A stretch of DNA of 6,482 nucleotides from an uncultured Oscillospiraceae bacterium (GCA_934590505.1 CAKTPC010000113.1:1-6482); one strand, 5' to 3'; shown: positions 1 through 6,339, counted from the first letter of the stretch. The notes: generated by a model not told the origin, from the sequence alone. Translations and numbers: made by a program.

Positions 1-50
1 ATTACAAGAAAAATTTGTATTGTTTACCTGTGGAATTAAGCCATGTCCTC

Positions 51-59
51 TGCTATAAT
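51..59 (+). promoter_or_regulatory. Extended -10 promoter of the hypothetical protein-greA operon
   Basis: A perfect TATAAT hexamer at 54-59 is preceded by TG one base upstream (TGC at 51-53), which makes an extended -10 element. The best -35 candidate at 17-bp spacing is TGGAAT at 31-36, which matches TTGACA at only three positions; this is usual for extended -10 promoters. Transcription would begin near base 66, giving an untranslated leader of about 75 bases before the TTG start at 143. The 60 bases upstream are AT-rich and show no gene. Confidence 0.7.
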
Positions 60-129
60 AAGCATGGGTGAGAATCTGTAGGGAACTGCTGACAAAGCTT
101 TCCTCGGCTTCTCCCCAATATTATCTGCC

Positions 130-135
130 GGGAGG
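130..135 (+). promoter_or_regulatory. Ribosome binding site that sets a TTG start
   Basis: GGGAGG at 130-135 lies 7 bases before the TTG at 143. The only upstream in-frame alternative, a GTG at 68, has no Shine-Dalgarno sequence and would coincide with the predicted transcription start. The site therefore supports TTG 143 as the true start. CTCCC at 111-115 is complementary to GGGAG at 130-134 and could partly mask the site in the mRNA. Confidence 0.75.
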
Positions 136-142
136 CGATACT

Positions 143-550
143 TTGAACATAGAGCTAAGCGAAAAGGAATTCAGGCGTCTGCTTGACATGGTGTATATCG
201 GCAACTGGATACTCAACTCCACCAGAGGGGACGACCGCTTTGAGGACTACGACCAGCTTCAGGAAAAGCTCTTCTCGCTCTGCCCGGATCACGGTATGCG
301 CGCTCTTATCCAGCGCTGGCACGGGCACATCTTCCCGTCGCAGGCGTATGAGGACGGCGGCATACACGAGGCCATCGCCGACTATGAGGACGGCGTGTTT
401 TTCAACATTCTTGCCGAGGAGCTGGCGCGGCGCGACCTTGACCTTGTCGACACCGACCCGGAGGATTTCTCGGAGCTGACGGCGCGCATGGACGAATACA
501 TGGCGGAGTTCGAGAAAAACGGCCTTAACACCATTAATATTGATCTGTGA
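143..550 (+). CDS. Conserved acidic hypothetical protein upstream of greA
   Basis: This encodes 135 residues from a TTG start chosen because GGGAGG lies 7 bases upstream; a longer version from GTG 68 is unlikely. I do not recognise a named function. The protein is soluble: no signal peptide and no membrane segment. It is acidic, especially in the C-terminal half, where runs such as DLDLVDTDPEDFSEL appear around residues 98-112. The start, MNIELSEKEFRRLLDMVYIGNW, followed by a segment with RGDDRFEDYDQLQEKLF, resembles small uncharacterised proteins I recall from Firmicutes, but I cannot name a Pfam family with confidence. The gene is expected to be mostly helical. It stops 8 bases before the greA start and shares its promoter, so the two are almost certainly co-transcribed. 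A role near transcription or RNA polymerase would be guesswork from that neighbourhood alone. Confidence 0.8.
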   Translation: MNIELSEKEFRRLLDMVYIGNWILNSTRGDDRFEDYDQLQEKLFSLCPDHGMRALIQRWHGHIFPSQAYEDGGIHEAIADYEDGVFFNILAEELARRDLDLVDTDPEDFSELTARMDEYMAEFEKNGLNTINIDL

Positions 551-558
551 GGCGGAAA

Positions 559-1062
559 ATGAACGACGAGCTTACAAGAGAAGATATCAGAAAAATGAAG
601 GAAGAGCTTGACTACCGCCGGCTTGAGCTTATGCCGGGACTTATTGAGGAGGTCAAGCGTACCCGCGCCTTCGGCGATTTGAGCGAGAACTTCGAGTACA
701 AGGCCGCAAAGCAGGCGCAGAACAAAAACCGCAGCCGCATAAGGTATCTTGAGGGCATGATAAAGTCCGCGAAGGTGATAGACGACCGCTCTGCTTCCGA
801 CGAGGTCGGCCTATTCGACAAAGTGGAAATATACATCCCGGAGGACGACGACACGCAGATAATCCAGGTCGTCACGACCGTGCGCTGCGACCCGCTCCAT
901 GGGCTTATCAGTAAGGAGTCCCCCTTCGGAAAAGAGGTGCTTGGGAAAAGGGTCGGCGATAAATTCACCGTCCACGTCAGCGATACCTACAGCTACGAGG
1001 CGGAGATACGCAAGATCACCAAGGGCGAGGACGATGGCTCGGCCCCGCTGATGCAATATTAA
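559..1062 (+). CDS. greA: Transcription elongation factor GreA family
   Basis: GreA-type factors enter the secondary channel of RNA polymerase and stimulate cleavage of backtracked RNA, restarting stalled complexes in the cytoplasm. The 167-residue product is close to the usual GreA length (about 158). Residues 1-75 form the N-terminal antiparallel coiled coil. They carry the hallmark tip motif GDLSENFEYKAAKQAQ at 39-54, with the acidic residues D40 and E43 that coordinate the catalytic metal in the family. The C-terminal FKBP-like domain is recognised by ISKESPFGKEVLGKRVGDKF, the equivalent of the SP.G..LLGK.VGD signature. ATG 559 is preferred over the in-frame GTG at 547 because GAGG at 549-552 is correctly spaced for it and the GTG overlaps the previous stop. 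A GreB or a paralogous Gre-like regulator is the main alternative, but the catalytic acids are intact. A short acidic tail follows the last strand. Confidence 0.93.
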   Translation: MNDELTREDIRKMKEELDYRRLELMPGLIEEVKRTRAFGDLSENFEYKAAKQAQNKNRSRIRYLEGMIKSAKVIDDRSASDEVGLFDKVEIYIPEDDDTQIIQVVTTVRCDPLHGLISKESPFGKEVLGKRVGDKFTVHVSDTYSYEAEIRKITKGEDDGSAPLMQY

Positions 1063-1067
1063 TATTA

Positions 1068-1108
1068 AAAAACATCTCAGGAAAGATTTGCTTTCCTGAG
1101 ATGTTTTT
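1068..1108. terminator. Bidirectional intrinsic terminator between convergent genes
   Basis: A perfect inverted repeat pairs 1068-1085 with 1091-1108 around the five-base loop ATTTG. The stem core is CATCTCAGGAAAG / CTTTCCTGAGATG. It is flanked by A residues on the left and T residues on the right, so each strand presents a GC-containing hairpin followed by a U-run. It starts 5 bases after the greA stop and ends 4 bases before the stop of the opposing large gene, so it can terminate both. Confidence 0.93.
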
Positions 1109-1112
1109 AGCT

Positions 1113-4100
1113 TTACGCCGCTTTGGCGAGGGTGTTGAGGTCGGTCATGTCATACAGCGCGGTCTTGCCGCCGGTAAAGCGGTAATATGCCGCAAGTGCA
1201 TAATAGCCCTGTGCCGCAGCGGTCGGGTCGAGCTTGCCGTCAGAGACATGGCGGAAACCGCCGCCGTCAACGTAGAAGCTGCAGAGGGAATCGAGCACGC
1301 TCACGCCGTTCTTGACAAAGCGTGCATCGTTATCCGGATCGATGCCGAGGGCGGTGAGCGCGGTGATGACCTGAGAGGCCGATTCGCTGTTGACACTGCC
1401 GTAGCTGTCATACCCGCCGGTGGTATTCTGGAGAGTCGACAGGCAGGTCACGGCTTTGTCGACCGCTTCCTTGACCTTTGCGTCGGTCTTATAATACGCG
1501 GCGAGAGCCTGGAGCGCCATTGCTGTCATGTCCGGTTCGGCCTTGTCACCGGAATATGCCCAGCCGCCATCTGTGAGCTGTTTATCGAGAATGTACTCCA
1601 CAAGTCCGTCACGGCTCGCCTGTTCAGCGGTCTTGTCCGCAGAGGGGATATCATAACCGCGGCAGTCAAAGGCAAGCAGAGTGTAGATCGCGCCGCTCAA
1701 TCCCTGCTGTGTGACGTAGTCCATATCGCTGAGCGCTTTCAGCAGATCGTGTCCGCCGACGTTGGTCACGTCCTTGTCCAGCGCACTGAGCACGAGGACG
1801 AGCTTCGCGTTGTCGGTGGCGCGCTTTTCATCGAGGCGGCCGTTCTCACCGATGTTTTCGGAGACATATTTCTCGATAGCCTTGTAATAGTCATCGGAGA
1901 CCTTGCGCCCGCTGCGCGCGAGACCGAGGATGTACCACTCGCTGCCGAAGGCATTCAGCTCATCGCCGGGGAGCTTCTCAATATAGTCGCCGGTCTTCTT
2001 ATAGATATCGTCGAGCTTCTTTACGGCGTTTTTGAGAATGTCGGCATAGGCTTTCTCCGCGGCGAGCAGGGTACGGTAATTTGTTACCTGCTTCTTTTCG
2101 CTGTCGGTAAGGCTGTCATAGGCCTTACGCGCGGCGGCGATATCGTCTCCGCTGCGCTTTGTGACGGTACCGATGGCGTTGATGAGGTCAATGACCTCTG
2201 CCGGGGTATATTCTCCGCTGTGGCCAAGCTTGGTATAGTCATCGGTATAGAACATCTCAATGCTGTCACCGTCGGAGACAAAGTACTGATTCATCGTGAC
2301 GCTGGCAAGGCTGCCGTTGACGGAGTACATCCAGCCGGAATTGGGGCCGCGGTCCTTCTCCTTGAGAGTCCCGTTCGGACCGGAAATGGCGCTGATGTAT
2401 GTGCTGCCGGAGGCGGAATAGCCGTGGCTCGCGAGAGCCCTATGCAGCACATCAAGCGCGCTGGTGCCCTCGGGGAGCTTATCGAGCTTGCAGGAGAACC
2501 ACTCGCTGCCGTTATCGCTGAGGGTGAAGTACACAGTGTACAGATCCTCAATGGGCTTGTCGCTTGTGGGATCGGTGCCGGTCACCTGAAGCTGTATGGA
2601 GACGGGTTGGTTCACGAGCTGGCTCAGGCGCTTGTCGTCAGGGTATTTCTTTGCAAGCTCAGCAAATCGCTCGCTTGAGAGCCAGCTCGTTATCGTGACG
2701 AGCTTATGCTCCTTATCGCGCGTGACGAGAAGATTCTCGTGCGTGATGACCTTGGGGTTGCTTGACTTGAAAAGCCGCCACTGCTCCGCGGCCTGCCAGC
2801 CGTCCATCTCGCTCGGCGCGATGCCCTTGCCGGTCACGTCCTTGTAGTTATACACCCAGACCAGCTCGCCGCTGTCGTTGAGGTAGGCCTCCTGGAAAGC
2901 GTGCAGATCGGTCTGTATATCATCGGGACTGGTGTTGGCGTTTCTTATGCCGTCAAAGTAGTGCGCCTTGACAAGCTCCATCAGCTCAAGCTCACGGTCG
3001 ATCTCCTCATTGACGAGGGGCTGCACCGTCAGCTCGATATCACGGGAAGCAAATTTGCCGGTAGCCTTTTCGGTTATCGTAACTGTCACGGTGACCTTGA
3101 CGGGATCCTCGCCGGGCAGCGGGCGCAGGACTTCTACGCGCGCGGCGTTGTTCACATCAAAGGTCTTGATGACATCGGGGTTGCTGCTCCTGATGGTGAC
3201 GGGGTAATACTTGCCGTCGATATTGAAATCACGCGTAGTGGGGAACTTTATCCCGCTGGAGGCGACGTTTGCGGGATCTATCTTCTCACCGGTCACGTCG
3301 TCGGTCAGACCGGGATCCTTAAGACCCGCGTCAAGCTTTGCCTGAAGCAGCTCGGTTATATCCTGCGCGTCGGGATCGCCCTTGACGCAGACGGTAAAGT
3401 CCTTTGTCACGGAAACGCCGTCAACACTGTTGCACGTGAGCGTTGCGGTGAGGGTGACATCCTGATCGAGCTTGCCGGGAGTGACGGTGGTTTTATACGG
3501 AGAATAGTACGGGTAGTAAGGCGCGGAACCGATCTTGATGACGGAGCTGTCCGCGGAGGTCCATGTCACCGTGCACCACGTGTCGAGCGTAGAATAGTCA
3601 TAGCCGTCGTTGGGAGTCTTGCCTTCTTTAAAGGGGCACTTCGTCAGTTCAAGGCTGTCCGTCACCTCTGCGGGTACGGTGACACGACCGGCTGCGAGCT
3701 CGAGAACCGCCCTGACTTTATCGGTGTTCCAGGGAATGGTCGCGCGCAGGTCTTTTTCCATGCTCTGCCCGTTCAGGCTGAGCACAACAGTGAAATTCAC
3801 GTATCCGGGGCCGCCGGACATGCCGTCGCTGAAATAATAATCTATCGTACCGTCAGCGGCGATGGTGGATTTTTTGTCGCCGCTCTGTGCGGCAGCCTTC
3901 ATTGCCATCTCGACCTTGCTCTCACCGATCTGCGCTTTGAGCATATCGAGGACGTTGGTGTCCGTGCCGTATTTGGGAAGGAGCCTGGACGGCATCGCGG
4001 CGGCCGCTTTGTTCAGCGCAGCTTCGGTATCCGCAGCCTCGGCAGAGTAGACGGTGAGCTTGTAGTCACGGGTCTTGACGGCACCGTCTTTAGTGACTGC

Positions 4101-5405
4101 TGCGGTGATGGTCAGCTCTTGCGTCCCGGTGTCCGGCATGGCGACAATGCTTCCGTCAGAGAACAGCGCACTGTCGCTTGAATACGCGGCTGTCCAGCCG
4201 TCACCGGACTCGGGAAGAGCCAGAGAGCCGGTCGCTCTGACGCAGCTGTCGGCAGGCAGGGAAGCCTTGATGGCCTTGAAGGCGGCGCTGAAATCGTCCT
4301 CTTTCCAGACGGCATAGAGGTCGAAGCTCTCACCGTCCTCGCTGCCGTCGTCCCAATAATCGCCCTCTTCAAATTCGCGGTTGAGCAGATCGCCGGTCTT
4401 ATATTTGACGGTGCTGCTGTAGCTGCTTGTGCTCCAGCCGATGAAGTCATAGTCCTCGCGCGAGTAGCCGCACTCCGGGATGATATAATCCGCGCCGAAG
4501 TCGACACGGACATCTGCCATGGAACCGGTCACGCTGCTCTTGTCCGAGTATTTGATGTTGAACCTGACGATGTACTGGTAATTTCTCCATCCGGCGTAGA
4601 GAGTGACCTCGCCAAGACCGCTGAAATCGGTGGAGGCGGTCACTTTATTCGTGAGTGCGGCGTCGGTATACCAGACGTCAAAGGCCTTGTTTGCCGGGTA
4701 GTAGAAGTCGGTGAGATAGGGAAGGGAGCTGTAGACCTTGTCAGGGGTGACGGTCCTGTCCTTGATGGCGGTCTTATATCCGTTCCCCTCAAAGTGGACG
4801 GTGACGCCCTTTTCCCAATGGGCGTATATGGTGAAGTTCCCGTTGTCCGCTTCTGTGAACTTATAGGAATAGTCTATCTCATTGCCGCCCTCAGCCGCAT
4901 CGTACCAGCCGATGAATATATAGCCGGTGCGCTCGGGATTTTTAAGCTCACTGTATCTCGAACCTGAGTCGGTATACACGTAGTTGTAATTGCTGCCTGC
5001 GACGCAGACGCGCTCTTCGGTCAGACCGTCATAGTTATAGTCGACCGTGATATGTACAGGCACGGCAGCGTACACCGCAATGCCGTCATCCTCGGCTGAC
5101 AGCGCCGCCGGTTCCTCCGTGGCCGCGGGGCTCTCGGTGGGTTCGGGCACAGCTGTGGATTCGGGTGCGGTCGTCGTCTCCGGTGTGGCCGTGGGGGAGG
5201 GCTCTGCCGTGATCACAAGAGTGTCCGTAGGTGTAGGTTCGGGCGTGGCTGCGGCCTCAGGTACAGCGGAGGCTGCTGGCTCGACCGGTTCTGCTGCGGC
5301 CAGCTGCTCCTGCGCTGTGGTATCGCCGGCCTCGGCAAAAGCCGCGGCGGGTACAAGGCTGAGCAGCATTATAAGCGAAAGTACAAATGACAAAAATCTT
5401 TTCAT
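1113..5405 (-). CDS. Giant exported DUF4430/toroid protein, putative cobalamin-capture protein under B12 riboswitch control
   Basis: 1430 residues. The start is the ATG at 5405, preceded by GGAGG five bases upstream and opening MKRFLSFVLSLIML. A longer ATG start at 5504 would bury the signal peptide and lacks a well-spaced ribosome site. Residues 1-24 are a type I signal peptide (AFA|EAG); no lipobox cysteine. Residues 25-112 are a Pro/Thr/Glu/Ala-rich linker. About 116-367 are three InlB/Listeria-Bacteroides-type repeats (FIGW at 164 and 321; closing YAHW 194, YAGW 270, YAVW 364). About 370-945 are roughly five atrophied bacterial Ig-like modules (clearest at 561-676 and 681-797). About 972-1059 are DUF4430, the transcobalamin-like C-terminal domain (GWMYSVNG 1024-1031, DGDSIEMFYT 1045-1054). 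1066-1124 are a three-helix module. 1126-1410 are an alpha/alpha-toroid of the squalene-cyclase/transcobalamin superfamily (GGW 1280, GGY 1330, GGGF 1381; DMTAMALQAL 1292). No LPXTG, SLH or terminal membrane helix. Corrinoid binding is inferred from the domains plus the riboswitch; a glycan-binding adhesin is the alternative. Confidence 0.88.
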   Translation of the reverse strand: MKRFLSFVLSLIMLLSLVPAAAFAEAGDTTAQEQLAAAEPVEPAASAVPEAAATPEPTPTDTLVITAEPSPTATPETTTAPESTAVPEPTESPAATEEPAALSAEDDGIAVYAAVPVHITVDYNYDGLTEERVCVAGSNYNYVYTDSGSRYSELKNPERTGYIFIGWYDAAEGGNEIDYSYKFTEADNGNFTIYAHWEKGVTVHFEGNGYKTAIKDRTVTPDKVYSSLPYLTDFYYPANKAFDVWYTDAALTNKVTASTDFSGLGEVTLYAGWRNYQYIVRFNIKYSDKSSVTGSMADVRVDFGADYIIPECGYSREDYDFIGWSTSSYSSTVKYKTGDLLNREFEEGDYWDDGSEDGESFDLYAVWKEDDFSAAFKAIKASLPADSCVRATGSLALPESGDGWTAAYSSDSALFSDGSIVAMPDTGTQELTITAAVTKDGAVKTRDYKLTVYSAEAADTEAALNKAAAAMPSRLLPKYGTDTNVLDMLKAQIGESKVEMAMKAAAQSGDKKSTIAADGTIDYYFSDGMSGGPGYVNFTVVLSLNGQSMEKDLRATIPWNTDKVRAVLELAAGRVTVPAEVTDSLELTKCPFKEGKTPNDGYDYSTLDTWCTVTWTSADSSVIKIGSAPYYPYYSPYKTTVTPGKLDQDVTLTATLTCNSVDGVSVTKDFTVCVKGDPDAQDITELLQAKLDAGLKDPGLTDDVTGEKIDPANVASSGIKFPTTRDFNIDGKYYPVTIRSSNPDVIKTFDVNNAARVEVLRPLPGEDPVKVTVTVTITEKATGKFASRDIELTVQPLVNEEIDRELELMELVKAHYFDGIRNANTSPDDIQTDLHAFQEAYLNDSGELVWVYNYKDVTGKGIAPSEMDGWQAAEQWRLFKSSNPKVITHENLLVTRDKEHKLVTITSWLSSERFAELAKKYPDDKRLSQLVNQPVSIQLQVTGTDPTSDKPIEDLYTVYFTLSDNGSEWFSCKLDKLPEGTSALDVLHRALASHGYSASGSTYISAISGPNGTLKEKDRGPNSGWMYSVNGSLASVTMNQYFVSDGDSIEMFYTDDYTKLGHSGEYTPAEVIDLINAIGTVTKRSGDDIAAARKAYDSLTDSEKKQVTNYRTLLAAEKAYADILKNAVKKLDDIYKKTGDYIEKLPGDELNAFGSEWYILGLARSGRKVSDDYYKAIEKYVSENIGENGRLDEKRATDNAKLVLVLSALDKDVTNVGGHDLLKALSDMDYVTQQGLSGAIYTLLAFDCRGYDIPSADKTAEQASRDGLVEYILDKQLTDGGWAYSGDKAEPDMTAMALQALAAYYKTDAKVKEAVDKAVTCLSTLQNTTGGYDSYGSVNSESASQVITALTALGIDPDNDARFVKNGVSVLDSLCSFYVDGGGFRHVSDGKLDPTAAAQGYYALAAYYRFTGGKTALYDMTDLNTLAKAA

Positions 5406-5410
5406 AAATT

Positions 5411-5415
5411 CCTCC
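5411..5415 (-). promoter_or_regulatory. Ribosome binding site of the large exported protein
   Basis: On the minus strand GGAGG is followed by AATTT and then ATG (5405-5403), a consensus arrangement. It decides the start in favour of the codon that opens directly onto the signal peptide rather than the in-frame ATG 99 bases upstream. Confidence 0.9.
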
Positions 5416-5466
5416 AATAAACTCTTATAGCTGACTGCGGCCGACACGAGCTTATTCGTAGGTGAT

Positions 5467-5487
5467 GCTTCTGAACAGTTCGGAAGC
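5467..5487 (-). repeat. 21-base near-perfect palindrome in the leader
   Basis: On the minus strand the left half GCTTCCGAAC and the right half GTTCAGAAGC are reverse complements at 9 of 10 positions around a single central T. It lies between the riboswitch terminator and the start codon of the large gene (leader bases 5406-5552, otherwise without a supported gene). It could be a DNA operator or an mRNA hairpin (GCTTC/GAAGC stem with a C/A mismatch). No known regulator's site is recognised; the GAAC/GTTC spacing is one base, not the four of the Gram-positive LexA box. Confidence 0.5.
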
Positions 5488-5552
5488 GTCCGCGCACATC
5501 CCATTCACTTCTGAAGTTCTCTCCTTCCGGTTTGGTGCCGTCGCGGGAGCAC

Positions 5553-5583
5553 AAAAAAGCGGTCCCTTTACCGAAGAGACCGC
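5553..5583 (-). terminator. Riboswitch-controlled intrinsic terminator
   Basis: Read on the minus strand, GCGGTCTC (5583-5576) pairs with GGGACCGC (5566-5559), eight pairs with one G-U, around a nine-base loop TTCGGTAAA, followed at once by six T residues (5558-5553). It lies downstream of the cobalamin riboswitch and about 150 bases before the start codon, the expected place for an expression platform acting by premature termination. Its loop contains CGGTAA, complementary to TTACCG at the 3' edge of the riboswitch (5669-5664). Confidence 0.88.
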
Positions 5584-5596
5584 AGCATAACAACAG

Positions 5597-5616
5597 GACA
5601 CAGGTTTCCCTGTGTC
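5597..5616 (-). other. GAAA-tetraloop hairpin between riboswitch and terminator
   Basis: On the minus strand GACACAGG and CCTGTGTC form a perfect eight-pair stem closed by the GNRA tetraloop GAAA. A run of six T residues lies upstream of it rather than downstream, so it is not itself a terminator for the large gene. It sits between the aptamer and the terminator and may be part of the expression platform. Confidence 0.75.
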
Positions 5617-5659
5617 AAAAAATCAGCCTGCTCCTCCTCGGGACGGTTGAATTGCTTCC

Positions 5660-5812
5660 TTCACGGTAAGTCTTCTGACTTGTGGATCATCCTCGGACGC
5701 GCCTTCCCGGGATCGCTCCCAGTGACGTATATGCACCCTTGTCCCCAAATACAGCAGCGGGACTGCTCCGGATTCACACCGGATTCCTTGTTAGGCAAAC
5801 CATTACAGTCTG
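5660..5812 (-). promoter_or_regulatory. Cobalamin (B12) riboswitch
   Basis: The minus strand reads through the conserved blocks of the cobalamin aptamer in the right order. First comes the core CCGGTGTGAATCCGG (within 5787-5750), leading into the arm AGCAGTCCCGCTGCTGTA. Then come GTCACTGG (5726-5719), matching the family's GCCACTG, and GGGAAGGCG (5708-5700). Last is the B12 box AAGTCAGAAGACTTACC (5681-5665), which differs from AGYCMGRAGACCTGCC at two positions. In this family adenosyl- or other cobalamins bind the aptamer and usually switch the downstream gene off. A promoter lies just upstream and an intrinsic terminator about 80 bases downstream, so control is probably at transcription elongation. 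The outer boundaries are approximate. The only gene it can control here is the large exported protein. Confidence 0.95.
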
Positions 5813-5841
5813 CGCCGCAAAGGATATTCAATTACGCGGTG

Positions 5842-5870
5842 ATTATAACATGCCGGCGCCGAGCAGGCAA
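5842..5870 (-). promoter_or_regulatory. Sigma-A-type promoter of the riboswitch and large gene
   Basis: On the minus strand TTGCCT (5870-5865) and a perfect TATAAT (5847-5842) are separated by exactly 17 bases, with TG one base before the -10 hexamer. Transcription would start near 5835, just ahead of the riboswitch, giving a leader of about 430 bases. The -35 box lies within about 10 bases of the terminator hairpin of the ATP synthase operon. Confidence 0.88.
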
Positions 5871-5876
5871 GAAGAA

Positions 5877-5910
5877 AAATACCGGGATCGCACCTGCGAT
5901 CCCGGTATTT
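5877..5910 (-). terminator. Intrinsic terminator of the atp operon
   Basis: A perfect 16-bp inverted repeat (5877-5892 with 5895-5910, core TACCGGGATCGCA) is followed on the minus strand by a T-rich stretch reading TTTTTCTTCTT. It begins 12 bases after the atpC stop codon. On the plus strand it is followed by GGG, so it works as a classical terminator only for the minus-strand operon. Confidence 0.9.
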
Positions 5911-5922
5911 GGGTATTGACAT

Positions 5923-6339
5923 TTACTGTACCTGGCCGGCTTTATCGACGCCGCGCAGAGTGTTGACGGTTTTCGCGACGGTGGCCTGAGCTTCCTTATA
6001 CTCGCGCATACTGCGGCGCAGAAGCTCTTCCTCCTTGAGGCGCTGCGCCTCGCGGCGGGCGCGGTTTTCCTCGGACTTCTCCGGCTCCTCGGCGATGCCG
6101 ACGAGCAGAAGCACGTCGTTATCTTCGACCTTTACAAAGCCCTCGTCGACAGCAACCTTATGGCGCGCGCCGTCCGGCGTTGTAAATTCCGCAATGCCGG
6201 GGGTGACTGCGCCGAGCATGTTGCAGTGATTGGCGAGGATGCCGTTTTTGCCGCCCAAGGTGGGGAAAACAAGGCTCTCGCATTCGCCGTCGAAGAACCT
6301 GCCCTCGGCGGAAATGACTCTCAGCTTAAAGGTGTTCAT
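5923..6339 (-). CDS. atpC: F-type ATP synthase epsilon subunit
   Basis: The epsilon subunit belongs to the F1 central stalk. It couples rotation of gamma and the c-ring to catalysis and can inhibit ATP hydrolysis. The 138-residue product has the usual length and two-domain build. An N-terminal beta-sandwich (about 1-85) opens FKLRVISAEGRFFDGECESLVFPT and contains GILANHCNMLGAVTPG at 33-48, the counterpart of the GILpgHaplltaL.PG signature. A charged C-terminal helical hairpin (about 88-138) is rich in Arg and Glu. The ATG overlaps the atpD stop in ATGA, so the two are translationally coupled. It is the last gene of the operon, as is usual for atpC, and a terminator follows. Unusual in detail is cysteine 39 beside the conserved histidine. 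Confidence 0.96.
   Translation of the reverse strand: MNTFKLRVISAEGRFFDGECESLVFPTLGGKNGILANHCNMLGAVTPGIAEFTTPDGARHKVAVDEGFVKVEDNDVLLLVGIAEEPEKSEENRARREAQRLKEEELLRRSMREYKEAQATVAKTVNTLRGVDKAGQVQ

Noticed and set aside
68..142. GTG at 68 as the start of the first gene
   Set aside because: It lies at the predicted transcription start with no ribosome site, and the extra 25 residues do not look like protein continuous with the rest.
1101..2678. Long plus-strand open frame (525 codons) opposite the large gene
   Set aside because: It is antisense to the DUF4430/toroid coding region, begins inside the terminator hairpin, has no ribosome site and its translation resembles no protein; codon bias of the real gene keeps the opposite frame open.
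2901..4181. Second long plus-strand open frame (426 codons) opposite the Ig-like modules
   Set aside because: Same reasoning: antisense to a gene with a signal peptide and recognisable domains, no promoter or ribosome site, no recognisable fold.
5131..5330. Low-complexity GC-rich stretch that could be taken for a DNA repeat array
   Set aside because: It is the coding sequence for the Pro/Thr/Glu/Ala-rich linker after the signal peptide; the repetition follows the amino-acid bias and shows no regular unit or spacers.
5406..5504. Upstream in-frame ATG extending the large protein by 33 residues
   Set aside because: The extension would place the signal peptide internally, and the nearest Shine-Dalgarno-like sequence is about 16 bases away, whereas ATG 5405 has GGAGG at five bases.
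5647..5966. Overlapping plus-strand small open frames of 90 and 94 codons
   Set aside because: They lie across the cobalamin riboswitch, its promoter and the atp terminator, all read from the minus strand, and have no ribosome site.
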